A DNA stretch of 14,963 nt from an uncultured Clostridia bacterium (GCA_937892135.1 CALAUK010000219.1:1-14963); one strand, 5' to 3'. Shown: positions 7,184 through 14,720, counted from the first letter of the stretch. Program-made: numbers and translations. The notes: generated by a model from the letters alone, not told the origin.

Positions 7184-7191
7184 GCTGTCAA
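7163..7191 (-). promoter_or_regulatory. Perfect-consensus promoter of the his operon
   Basis: Minus-strand TTGACA (7186-7191) and TATAAT (7163-7168) are 17 bases apart, matching the housekeeping sigma consensus exactly. Transcription would start about 40 bases before hisZ. The promoter lies just past the prfB terminator, so the his genes form a separate unit. Confidence 0.92.
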
Positions 7192-7215
7192 GAGTTTTTT
7201 TAAAAATTTTTAAAC

Positions 7216-7244
7216 AAAAAAACAGGCAAAACGCCTGTTTTTTT
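7216..7244 (-). terminator. Intrinsic terminator after prfB
   Basis: A 12-bp stem (7216-7227 with 7233-7244; GC core CAGGC/GCCTG) has a 5-base loop and A/T tracts on both sides. It lies 3 bases past the prfB stop on the minus strand and ends the topoisomerase-prfB operon just before the his promoter. Confidence 0.93.
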
Positions 7245-7247
7245 ATG

Positions 7248-8370
7248 TTATTTTAAATTAAGCTGACCTAAACTTGCAGCCTGAAGATAAGAATTTATAA
7301 AGCCGTCTAAGTCTCCGTCCATAACGGCACCTATGTTTCCTACTTCAAAATTTGTTCTGTGGTCTTTAACCATATTATACGGGTGGAAAACATAAGAACG
7401 AATCTGGCTTCCCCAGCCAATTTCCTTCTGTACGCCCTTAATGTCTTCAATTTTGTCCTTTTGCTGCTGCTCTGCAATTTCAACAAGCTTCGCCTTAAGC
7501 ATTTTCATAGCTGTGTCACGGTTTTTATGCTGAGAACGCTCATTCTGACAAGCTACAACAACGCCTGTCGGTATATGAGTAATTCTTATTGCAGATTCAG
7601 TTTTGTTAACGTGCTGACCGCCCGCTCCGCTTGAACGGTATGTATCAACCTTTAAGTCCTCAGGATTAATCTTAATGTCAATTTCGTCATCAATTTCAGG
7701 CATTACTTCAACAGATGCAAAGGAAGTATGTCTTCTTCCCGAAGAATCGAAAGGAGAAATTCTTACCAATCGGTGAACTCCCTTTTCAGCCTTGCAATAA
7801 CCATAAGCGTTAAGACCTGTAATCTGAATTGTTGCGCTTTTTACTCCTGCCTCATCGCCATCTAAAATATCTAAAATCTCACAGCCAAAGCCGCGCTTTG
7901 CTGCCCACATCTGATACATTCGCATAAGCATCTGAGTCCAGTCCTGAGCCTCAGTTCCGCCCGCACCTGCATGGAAAGTAAAAATGGCATTACACTTATC
8001 ATACTTTCCTGAAAGAAGTGTTTCTAAAGTCATTTCCTCCAATGTGCTTAAAACATCATCATAGCTTTGCTTGATTTCATCAAACAAAGTGTCGTCTTCT
8101 GCCTCAATGGCAAGCGCAACTAAAACCTTGCTGTCTTCCCATGCAGACACCAGGCTTTCGTATCTTTCAATTTTGTTTTTATACTGCTTTATCTGCTGAA
8201 GTACTTTCTGAGAATTTTCCAAATCGGAATAGAAATCAGGGTTTACTGTTAAATCTTCAAGCTCTTTTGCCTTGCTCTGTGCGCCGGCAATGTCAAAGTG
8301 AATCCCTCAGTTCTATTATTTTATCCTCCAAAGACTCCAGATTTAGTCTGTACTCTTCGTATTCAAGCAT
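7248..8370 (-). CDS. prfB: Peptide chain release factor 2, expressed by programmed +1 frameshift
   Basis: RF2 ends translation at UGA and UAA codons on the ribosome. It is encoded in two frames. From ATG at 8368-8370 the first frame gives 25 residues (MLEYEEYRLN...LRDSL) and stops at TGA (8293-8295). Skipping one base at CTT TGA C continues with DIAGAQSKAKE in the +1 frame to 7248, giving 373 residues in all. With this numbering SPF (UGA recognition) falls at 205-207 and GGQ (peptide release) at 250-252, the positions of E. coli RF2, with Ser at 246. The N-terminal part is the usual coiled-coil domain. AAAGGAT precedes the ATG. The gene starts 24 bases after the topoisomerase A stop and shares that operon. 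Reading only the long downstream frame from 8222 would miss 49 residues. Confidence 0.97.
8292..8298 (-). promoter_or_regulatory. RF2 programmed frameshift site (CTTTGAC)
   Basis: On the minus strand codon 25 (CTT) is followed by an in-frame TGA and then C, the classic RF2 slip site. When RF2 is scarce the UGA is read slowly and the ribosome slips +1, making more RF2. An internal Shine-Dalgarno-like GAGGG lies 5 bases before CTT. In E. coli the corresponding run ends 3 bases before it, so the stimulator here looks weaker or shifted. Confidence 0.95.
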
Positions 8371-8394
8371 AATTTCACATCCTTTATATTAGTT

Positions 8395-10578
8395 TTAAAA
8401 CAGCGAAAGCTGTTTATCAGGTAAGTCCTCTTCTTTTAAGAAGTTTCCCATAGCGGGAATATTTTTTGTTTTATAATAGTCTAAATCCTGTATACCACTC
8501 TGGTCTGCATAGGAAACGCTCTTTACCAAGCTTCCTTTTTTAGAAATCATAACCTGAACGCCCTGCGTTGTCTTCGTGGTTTTTAATGGTATCTTAGATG
8601 AGTTAAACCACAGCGCTTTTCCCATATTTGAGTATACAACAAAATCCTTTTCTGCTTCGCCTAAGAACACTATTGATACAAGTGGCGATTTATCTGAGTA
8701 TGCATTTGTAAGTTTCTTTCTGTTGGTCTTTGTTTCATAAGCATTTAAAGGAACCTTGCTCATTTTGCCGTTTTCATACACAAACATAAGATTTCCCTTG
8801 TAATCGCCTGCAGGGAAAGCGAACAAAATCTGCTCGCCCGCTTCCATAGCCAAAAGGTTTGGCAAATACTCACCTATAAGGCTTACCTTGCTGTCAGGAA
8901 TATCGCAAAGGCGCATTTTATACACATTTGTCTTGTTTGAGAAAAACAGCATTTCAGACTTGTTTGTGCTCTCTATTGCCTGAAGTATTATATCTCCCTC
9001 TTTTAGCTTATGCTCATTTGTAGACGAACGAAGAGAAATTGCAGGAATTTTCTTAAAGTAGTTTTCTTTTGTAAAGAACACTGTTAAAGCATAATCTTCA
9101 ATAAAGTTTTCCTCATTATAGAAAACAACCTCGTCTTCCTGAACCAAATCTGTAACTCTGTCTTTTCCGTATTTACGGCTAAGCTCAGTTAGCTGTTTTG
9201 AAATAAGCTTTTTAACTCTCTTTTCGCTTTCGTAAGTCTTCTTGAGATCCGCGATTTCGTTTATTAAATCCTCTATCTCGGCCGTACGCTTTAAAATATA
9301 TTCACGGTTTAAATTACGAAGCTTGATATCTGCAATATATTCTGCCTGAATCTTGTCAATTTCAAAGCCTTTCATTAAGTTTGGCACAACCATAGCCTCA
9401 AGTTCTGTGTGGCGTATGATTGAAATTGCCTTGTCGATATCCAAAAGGATTTTCTTAAGACCCTCAAGCAAATGAAGCTTTGCGCTCTTTTTCTCAATAT
9501 CGTATTTAAGCATACGCTTAACGCAGCCGACTCTGAATTTTATCCATTCGTCTAAAATTCCGTAAACGCCTAAAACCTTGGGCTGCTGGTCTATTAACAC
9601 ATTAAAGTTGCAGCCAAAAGAGTCCTGAAGAGATGTAACCTTATAAAGTCTTGTCATAAGCATATCAGGGTCAACACCGCGCTTTAAATCTATCGCAATT
9701 TTTAAACCTTCCTTGTCGGTTTCATCTCTGATATCTGAAATTTCACGTATCTTTCCTGCCTTAATAAGCTCAACAACCTTATCAACAATTGCCTCGGATG
9801 TAGTTGTGTAAGGAATCTCTGTAATCTCTATGCAGTTACTCTTCTTATCATAATTATATTTGGCGCGGAGCTTAAAGCTTCCTCTTCCCGTTCTTAAAAT
9901 TTTATCCATCTCTTCGGGAGAATAAATCAAGGTAGCTCCAGTTGAAAAATCGGGTCCCTTTATATATTCTGCCAGATCGCAGTCGGGATTTTCAATATAA
10001 GCGATAGTAGCCTCGCAAACCTCTTTTAAATTAAAGCTTGCAATATTTGATGCCATACCAACCGCGATACCCTGATTAGGATTTATTAAGATATTGGGAA
10101 ATGCCGTAGGCAAAAGCACAGGCTCTTTCATTGTTGCATCAAAGTTATCAACAAAGTCCACTGTGTCTTTATCAATATCCCCGAATATATCATTACATAT
10201 AGGGTCTAGTTTAACTTCTGTGTAACGCGAAGCCGCAAAAGCCATATCTCTTGAATACTGCTTACCGAAGTTACCCTTTGAGTCAACAAGAGGGTGCAAA
10301 AGCGCCTGATTACCCCTTGTTAAGCGGACCATAGTCTCATAAATCGCCATATCGCCGTGGGGATTTAATTTCATTGTCTGACCCACAACGTTTGATGATT
10401 TTGTTCTCGCTCCCGTAAGAAGACCCATCTTATACATAGTGTATAAAAGCTTTCTGTGAGACGGCTTAAATCCGTCTATTTCAGGAATGGCACGGGAGAT
10501 GATAACGCTCATAGCGTATGGCATATAATTTTCTGTTAAAGTTTCGCAAATAGGCTGATTTATAAATCTGTTTTCCAC
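8395..10578 (-). CDS. Divergent type IIA topoisomerase A subunit (GyrA/ParC family)
   Basis: This 727-residue protein is the DNA-cleaving subunit of a type II topoisomerase. The winged-helix region is clear (GFKPSHRKLLY 36-46; PHGDMAIYE 73-81), the catalytic pair is Arg118-Tyr119 in AASRYTE, and NPNQGIAVGMASNI follows. A coiled-coil-rich segment (about 340-480) is the gate dimer region. The C-terminal part (about 495-727) looks like a short beta-pinwheel; no GyrA box (QRRGGKG-type) is seen, so DNA wrapping and supercoiling are unlikely. At the Ser83 position of E. coli GyrA there is Met77, and Asp87 is Glu81. The start is GTG with AAGGAAGG 10 bases upstream, 27 bases after the B subunit. Wording such as AIPEIDGFKPSHRK departs from ordinary GyrA or ParC, so this is probably an additional lineage-specific pair. 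A symbol is not assigned. Confidence 0.88.
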   Translation of the reverse strand: MENRFINQPICETLTENYMPYAMSVIISRAIPEIDGFKPSHRKLLYTMYKMGLLTGARTKSSNVVGQTMKLNPHGDMAIYETMVRLTRGNQALLHPLVDSKGNFGKQYSRDMAFAASRYTEVKLDPICNDIFGDIDKDTVDFVDNFDATMKEPVLLPTAFPNILINPNQGIAVGMASNIASFNLKEVCEATIAYIENPDCDLAEYIKGPDFSTGATLIYSPEEMDKILRTGRGSFKLRAKYNYDKKSNCIEITEIPYTTTSEAIVDKVVELIKAGKIREISDIRDETDKEGLKIAIDLKRGVDPDMLMTRLYKVTSLQDSFGCNFNVLIDQQPKVLGVYGILDEWIKFRVGCVKRMLKYDIEKKSAKLHLLEGLKKILLDIDKAISIIRHTELEAMVVPNLMKGFEIDKIQAEYIADIKLRNLNREYILKRTAEIEDLINEIADLKKTYESEKRVKKLISKQLTELSRKYGKDRVTDLVQEDEVVFYNEENFIEDYALTVFFTKENYFKKIPAISLRSSTNEHKLKEGDIILQAIESTNKSEMLFFSNKTNVYKMRLCDIPDSKVSLIGEYLPNLLAMEAGEQILFAFPAGDYKGNLMFVYENGKMSKVPLNAYETKTNRKKLTNAYSDKSPLVSIVFLGEAEKDFVVYSNMGKALWFNSSKIPLKTTKTTQGVQVMISKKGSLVKSVSYADQSGIQDLDYYKTKNIPAMGNFLKEEDLPDKQLSLF

Positions 10579-10605
10579 GATATTTATGCCTTCCTTTCCC
10601 GTTTT

Positions 10606-12585
10606 TTAGCTTAAATCAAGCATTTCTGTATACTTTGCGCCTTCCATAGCAATATAGTCTTTTCTTCCGGAAAGATTGTCTCCTAACAAAAGCTCAAACA
10701 CTTTTTCCGTCTTCTCAGCATCTTCGGGCTCAACCTTTATAAGTCTTCTTGTTTCGGGGTTCATAGTTGTAAGCCACATCATTTCAGGCTCATTTTCACC
10801 AAGACCCTTTGAACGCTGAATTTTATAATTATCATCTTTAAACTTTGAAATTATCTCTGCCTTTTCTGCCTCGGTGTATGCAAAATATGTGTCTTTTTTA
10901 TAAGTTATTTCAAACAACGGAGACTCTGCAATATAAACCTTGCCCATCTCAATAAGACTTGGAACGAGGCGGTAAATCATTGTTAAAATAAGCGTTCTTA
11001 TCTGAAAACCGTCAACATCGGCATCAGTACAGATAATAACTTTATTCCATCTTAAATTGTTTATGTCAAAACCGTTAAACTCTTTGTTATGCTTTGTTTT
11101 AATTTCAACGCCGCAGCCCAAAACTTTTAAAAGGTCGACTATAATATCGCTTTTAAAAATCTTGTCGTAGTCAGCCTTTAAACAGTTTAAAATTTTTCCT
11201 CTTACGGGAATAATCGCCTGAAACTCACTGTCACGACCCTGTTTACAAGCACCAAGAGCAGAGTCACCTTCCACTATATAAACCTCGCGGCGCTCAATAT
11301 CTTTTGTTCTGCAGTCAACAAACTTTTGAACTCTGCTTGTAACGTCCATCGAGCCTGTAAGGTTTTTCTTAATTGTTATTCTTGCCTTTTCTGCAGACTC
11401 ACGGCTTCTTTTGTTAATTAAAACCTGATTTGCAATTTTTTCTGCATCAGCCTTGTTTTCAATAAAATAAATGTCTAACTGCTGACGAAGAAACTCTGTC
11501 ATAGCTTCTTTTATAAACTTATTTGTGATAGCCTTTTTAGTCTGGTTTGCATAGCTTGTTATTGTTGAAAATGAATTTGAGATATACATTAAAGAATCGG
11601 AAATATCAACAAAAGTAACTTTCTTTTCGTTTTTCTGATATTTTCCGTTCTGCTTTAAATACTGGTCAACAGCAGAAACAAACGCACTCTTTACAGCCTC
11701 ATCGGGAGAGCCGCCATGCTCAAGAAAGCTTGAGTTATGATAATACTCTAAAACAGGTGTTTCATTTGAAAAACAAAACGCCATTTCCATCTTAAGCTTG
11801 TATTCTTTTTTGTCCTCTCTGTCTTTTCCTTTTCTTTCAGCGCTTATGCGGTGAATATCAGTAAAATTCTTGCCGCCCGAAATCTCTTTAATATAATCGC
11901 TTATACCGTCAGGATATGAAAATTCAAACATTTCCATTCCCTCATCAGTTTCATTATAAAAAGTGAAAACGACATTAGAATTAACAATAGCCTGCTTTTT
12001 AATTACCTCAATAAAGTCCTCTTTGGGAATTGCAATATCAGTAAAAACATCTAAATCGGGCTTCCATTTTATTTTTGTGCCTGTCTGCTTAAAGCGAGTA
12101 GGCTCTTTAACCATTTCGCCGACAATCTCACCTTTTTCAAAGTGAAGATAATATTTAAAGCCATCACGGGTGATAGTCGCATCCATATATTCGGAAGCAT
12201 ACTGAGTTGCACAAAGTCCAAGTCCGTTTAAGCCAAGGCTGTACTCATAGTCGCCATCGGAATCGTTTTTATACTTACCTCCTGCATACATTTCGCAGAA
12301 AACAAGCTCCCAGTTATACTTTTCTTCCTTTGTGTTATAGTCAACGGGGATACCTCTTCCGTGGTCTGTTATTTCTATCGAGTTGTCACGAAAACGTGTT
12401 ATTTCAATGGAATTTCCAAAGCCTTCTCTCGCTTCGTCTATCGAGTTTGAAAGAATTTCAAAAAATGAATGAAAACAGCCGTCAAGCCCGTCAGAGCCAA
12501 AAATAACGGCAGGGCGCTTGCGGACTCTGTCCGCGCCTTTAAGCGAGCTTATGCTCTCGTCATTATATTCTTTCTTTGTCGCCAA
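10606..12585 (-). CDS. Divergent type IIA topoisomerase B subunit (GyrB/ParE family)
   Basis: A 659-residue ATPase subunit that partners the A subunit just downstream. The GHKL domain shows Glu43, Asn47 and Asp50 (EILSNSIDEA), DHGRGIP (74-80, normally DNGRGIP), an AGGKY lid start, and SLGLNGLG (116-123), altered from the usual SGGLHGVG. NQTKK (347-351) keeps the ATP-contacting lysine. The TOPRIM domain has EGDSALG (439-445), PVRGKILN (460-467) and DADVDG (521-526), where the following HI is FQI. RSKGLGENEPEMMW (591-604) closes the conserved part. Length fits ParE or Gram-positive GyrB. The start is TTG with AAGGAG 9 bases upstream; the nearer ATG (12590-12592) is out of frame and only 2 bases from the site. 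It is first in the operon, with its own promoter. Confidence 0.88.
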   Translation of the reverse strand: MATKKEYNDESISSLKGADRVRKRPAVIFGSDGLDGCFHSFFEILSNSIDEAREGFGNSIEITRFRDNSIEITDHGRGIPVDYNTKEEKYNWELVFCEMYAGGKYKNDSDGDYEYSLGLNGLGLCATQYASEYMDATITRDGFKYYLHFEKGEIVGEMVKEPTRFKQTGTKIKWKPDLDVFTDIAIPKEDFIEVIKKQAIVNSNVVFTFYNETDEGMEMFEFSYPDGISDYIKEISGGKNFTDIHRISAERKGKDREDKKEYKLKMEMAFCFSNETPVLEYYHNSSFLEHGGSPDEAVKSAFVSAVDQYLKQNGKYQKNEKKVTFVDISDSLMYISNSFSTITSYANQTKKAITNKFIKEAMTEFLRQQLDIYFIENKADAEKIANQVLINKRSRESAEKARITIKKNLTGSMDVTSRVQKFVDCRTKDIERREVYIVEGDSALGACKQGRDSEFQAIIPVRGKILNCLKADYDKIFKSDIIVDLLKVLGCGVEIKTKHNKEFNGFDINNLRWNKVIICTDADVDGFQIRTLILTMIYRLVPSLIEMGKVYIAESPLFEITYKKDTYFAYTEAEKAEIISKFKDDNYKIQRSKGLGENEPEMMWLTTMNPETRRLIKVEPEDAEKTEKVFELLLGDNLSGRKDYIAMEGAKYTEMLDLS

Positions 12586-12604
12586 GGCCCATCTCTCCTT
12601 CCGT

Positions 12605-12624
12605 GCACATATAAGTTAATGTGC
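12605..12624 (-). promoter_or_regulatory. 5'-leader hairpin before the topoisomerase B gene
   Basis: GCACAT and ATGTGC arms with an 8-base loop end a few bases before the Shine-Dalgarno site on the minus strand. A role in translation or mRNA stability is possible but not shown. Confidence 0.35.
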
Positions 12625-12648
12625 TTTGTATCTTTAAATCCACTATAT

Positions 12649-12677
12649 ATGGTATATCAATACCGCCAAATTGTCAA
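12649..12677 (-). promoter_or_regulatory. Promoter of the topoisomerase-prfB operon
   Basis: Minus-strand TTGACA (12672-12677) and TACCAT (12649-12654) are 17 bases apart. A small inverted repeat, GGTAT-TGAT-ATACC (12651-12664), overlaps the -10 box and could be an operator. The promoter lies immediately after the CapA gene, and no strong terminator separates them, so some read-through from capA is possible. Confidence 0.75.
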
Positions 12678-12686
12678 GTTTTTTCT

Positions 12687-13802
12687 TTATTTCTTATATG
12701 TCAGGTATTTTTCGTCAATCGTTTTGTTAATAAGATTTTCTATGTAATCGTAAGTTAAATGAACACTATGAGAATCAGCTAGCTCTTTTGTGTACTCATC
12801 AAACGGAATAATTCTTATATTATGAAAGCTTGAGGTAGCCGTCTGCTCATACTGATTTACAACAGGCATAACGCTTACATTTTCTACCCTTTTTTCTTCT
12901 CCGTCAATCACAAATTCAAAGTTTGCCGTAAGACCCACAAGATTTACAGGCGAAGTCTGCGCCGAAATAAAGTTTCCCAAAGAATAAATAACAAGCGTGT
13001 TATCTATAAACTCAACAGGCTGAATCGCATGAGGATGCGCACCTATTATAACATCGCAGCCCGCCGAAGAAAGCATTTTAGCAGCCTCCGTCTGCTTTTC
13101 GTCAGGCACAGTTTGTCCCTCATTTCCCCAATGAACTAAGCATACAACAAAATCCGCCATTTCTTTTGCCTTTTTAATGGTTTTAACCATTTCCTCTTCG
13201 TCGGCAAGAGGAACATAAAACTCGCTATTTTCACTTAAAGATAAGCCATTTGTGTGATATGTGTAGTTTGTAAACGCGATTTTAATTCCGTTCTTTTCTA
13301 CTATTTTAATGTTTTCCTCGCCTTTTTTGTATATACCTGTCATAGTTACTTCGGGATATTTTTTATAAAACTCATAAGTGTTTTTTACTCCCTTTTCGCC
13401 CTTGTCAAACACATGGTTTGTCGCATGCGAAAAAACATCAAAACCAAGCTCAATCATATCCCTGCCCACCTCTTTAGGCGAGTTAAACATAGGATAAGAA
13501 GATAACCCAAGCTCTGTTCCACCAAGTATTGTTTCCTGATTTATATAGCTTATATCCGCATTTTTTATATCATCTGAAACCGCCTTATACATAGGCTTAA
13601 AATCAAAATCCTCTCCCGGAGCATTGTTGTCTGCCTGCCAATAAATGCAGTTATGTATAAGATTGTCGCCTGCGCAGTAAAACGAAACTCTTTTTTCTGT
13701 TTCCTCGGGCAAAGATACCTTCTTTGTTTCATCATCCTTTTCGCAAGCGCCAAAAGACAAAGAAAGCATAATCACCATTAAAAACGCGAAAACCTTTTTC
13801 AT
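12687..13802 (-). CDS. CapA-family lipoprotein (putative metallophosphatase)
   Basis: A 371-residue secreted protein of the CapA (poly-gamma-glutamate capsule, PGA_cap) family. The N terminus MKKVFAFLMVIMLSLSFGAC is a signal peptide ending in a lipobox-like FGAC, so it is probably anchored to the outer face of the membrane by Cys20. The calcineurin-like metal motifs are visible in order: GDNLIH, INQET, SHATNHVFDKG, VHWGNE, GAHPHAIQPVE and SLGNFI. The ATG at 13800-13802 is chosen because AAAGGG lies about 11 bases upstream; an in-frame GTG three codons earlier overlaps that site. CapA is known from capsule synthesis in Bacillus, but no capB, capC or capE is near, so a capsule role is not supported. 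It may act on cell-wall or phosphorylated substrates. It is transcribed alone from its own promoter. Confidence 0.85.
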   Translation of the reverse strand: MKKVFAFLMVIMLSLSFGACEKDDETKKVSLPEETEKRVSFYCAGDNLIHNCIYWQADNNAPGEDFDFKPMYKAVSDDIKNADISYINQETILGGTELGLSSYPMFNSPKEVGRDMIELGFDVFSHATNHVFDKGEKGVKNTYEFYKKYPEVTMTGIYKKGEENIKIVEKNGIKIAFTNYTYHTNGLSLSENSEFYVPLADEEEMVKTIKKAKEMADFVVCLVHWGNEGQTVPDEKQTEAAKMLSSAGCDVIIGAHPHAIQPVEFIDNTLVIYSLGNFISAQTSPVNLVGLTANFEFVIDGEEKRVENVSVMPVVNQYEQTATSSFHNIRIIPFDEYTKELADSHSVHLTYDYIENLINKTIDEKYLTYKK

Positions 13803-13851
13803 ATATACCACCCTTTCTCATTAGCATACAAATTGTACTTATACATGATAT

Positions 13852-13880
13852 ATTATACCACATATCGTAGTAGAATGCAA
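13852..13880 (-). promoter_or_regulatory. Promoter of the capA-like gene
   Basis: Minus-strand TTGCAT (13875-13880) and TATAAT (13852-13857) are 17 bases apart, and TGG before TATAAT makes an extended -10. The sequence 13843-13859 around it is nearly the same as that of the divergent rpsU promoter. Confidence 0.82.
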
Positions 13881-13960
13881 GTAAAAACCTTGTCTCTCCC
13901 CGATTTTAAGCCTTTTTTAAATAAAAATCAGAATTAGAGTACTTTTTTTATAAAATACCC

Positions 13961-13990
13961 TTGACAATTACCCTCTCTATGCGGTATAAT
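13961..13990 (+). promoter_or_regulatory. Promoter of the rpsU-yqeY operon
   Basis: TTGACA (13961-13966) and TATAAT (13985-13990) are 18 bases apart. The inferred start leaves a 5' leader of about 70 bases before rpsU. The divergent capA promoter lies about 80 bases away on the other strand. Confidence 0.9.
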
Positions 13991-14005
13991 GTATCATGTT
14001 ATACC
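13983..14005 (+). promoter_or_regulatory. Inverted repeat over the rpsU -10 box, candidate operator
   Basis: GGTATAA (13983-13989) and TTATACC (13999-14005) are exact 7-bp inverted arms, 9 bases apart. They cover the -10 box and the likely transcription start. The left half with its spacer recurs in the capA promoter. Confidence 0.45.
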
Positions 14006-14028
14006 TTGTTCCCATTTTGGCAAGGAAA

Positions 14029-14050
14029 CACTATTATGTATATAGTAGTG
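14029..14050 (+). promoter_or_regulatory. Leader hairpin next to the rpsU ribosome-binding site
   Basis: A 9-bp stem including one G-U pair (CACTATTAT with ATATAGTAGTG region) and a 4-base loop ends directly at the GGAGGGAGGG Shine-Dalgarno run. A smaller stem, CCTTG/CAAGG (14004-14025), precedes it. These could set translation of S21, but autoregulation is only a guess. Confidence 0.45.
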
Positions 14051-14066
14051 GAGGGAGGGAAATTAA

Positions 14067-14243
14067 ATGTCTGAAATCAGAGTAAAAGATAATGAATCTT
14101 TAGATAATGCGCTTCGCAGATTTAAGCGCCAGTGTGCTAAGTCCGGTGTCCTAACAGAAATGAGAAAAAGAGAGCACTACGAAAAGCCCAGCGTAAAGCG
14201 TAAGAAGAAGTCCGAGGCTGCAAGAAAAAGAAAGTTTAAGTAA
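14067..14243 (+). CDS. rpsU: 30S ribosomal protein bS21
   Basis: A 58-residue ribosomal protein beginning MSEIRVKDNESLDNALRRFK and ending in a basic tail (KRKKKSEAARKRKFK), a full match in pattern and length to bacterial S21. S21 joins the 30S platform near the anti-Shine-Dalgarno end of 16S rRNA and helps initiation. The ATG lies 7 bases after a very strong GGAGGGAGGG site. It is followed after 19 bases by yqeY, a pairing common in Firmicutes. Expression is probably high, given the near-consensus promoter. Its small size makes it easy to miss in an open-reading-frame search. Confidence 0.97.
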   Translation: MSEIRVKDNESLDNALRRFKRQCAKSGVLTEMRKREHYEKPSVKRKKKSEAARKRKFK

Positions 14244-14262
14244 TTAGCCAGAGGTAACTGTT

Positions 14263-14706
14263 ATGAGTTTAAAAGAAAGATTGGCAGAAGACTTAAAAAA
14301 TTCTATGAAGAACAAAGACGTTGTTCGAAAGAACACCGTTCAGCTTGTTCGCAGCGGAATTTTGCAATTTGAAAAGGATAACAAGGTTGTCCTTGATGAC
14401 GAAGGCGTTATCGATGTTATCGCCAAAGAGCTTAAGCAGCGCAGAGATTCGTTGCCCGAATTTGAAAAGAGCGGAAGAGAGGATTTAATCGAAAAGCTTC
14501 ATCAGGAGATGGAGGTTTTGATGGAGTATCTTCCAAAGCAGCTTACAGAAGACGAGCTTTCTGAAATTATTAAGGAAGCAATCGCCGAAACAGGTGCTTC
14601 TTCTATTAAAGATATGGGCAAAGTTATGGGCATTGTGACAGCTAAGACCAAAGGCAGAGCAGATGCGAAGCTTATTGGTGTTTTGGCAAAAAAATTATTA
14701 GCATAG
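14263..14706 (+). CDS. yqeY: GatB/YqeY-domain protein
   Basis: A 147-residue cytoplasmic protein of the YqeY family, an all-helical fold also found at the C terminus of the GatB subunit of the tRNA amidotransferase. The start MSLKERLAEDLKNSMKNKD, the RRDSLPEFEKSGREDL core (around 60-75), the EYLPKQLTEDEL segment and the closing DMGKVMGIVTAKTKGRADAKL are all typical. Length is normal. The ATG has GAGG upstream and the gene is 19 bases after rpsU, so the two are co-transcribed and end at one terminator. The precise role is unknown; tRNA binding is inferred from the GatB homology. Confidence 0.95.
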   Translation: MSLKERLAEDLKNSMKNKDVVRKNTVQLVRSGILQFEKDNKVVLDDEGVIDVIAKELKQRRDSLPEFEKSGREDLIEKLHQEMEVLMEYLPKQLTEDELSEIIKEAIAETGASSIKDMGKVMGIVTAKTKGRADAKLIGVLAKKLLA

Positions 14707-14720
14707 TAGTTGTAACAAAC

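Noticed and set aside
7116..7200. T-box or histidine leader peptide before hisZ
   Set aside because: The leader from the mapped -10 box is only about 40 bases, too short for a T-box, and has no run of His codons.
7248..8370. prfB as a frameshifted pseudogene
   Set aside because: The interruption is at the exact CTT TGA C slip site at codon 25/26, and the two frames join into a full RF2 with SPF and GGQ at the expected positions.
12590..12592. ATG start for the topoisomerase B gene
   Set aside because: It is out of frame with the protein, gives only 9 codons, and lies 2 bases from the Shine-Dalgarno site. The TTG at 12583-12585 is spaced correctly.
12469..12747. Plus-strand open frame across the topoisomerase B start and promoter
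   Set aside because: It overlaps a conserved gene start and a consensus promoter on the other strand and has no credible domain.
13803..13811. GTG start for the CapA gene, three codons upstream
   Set aside because: The GTG is inside the Shine-Dalgarno run; the ATG at 13800-13802 has proper spacing and starts a typical MKK signal peptide.
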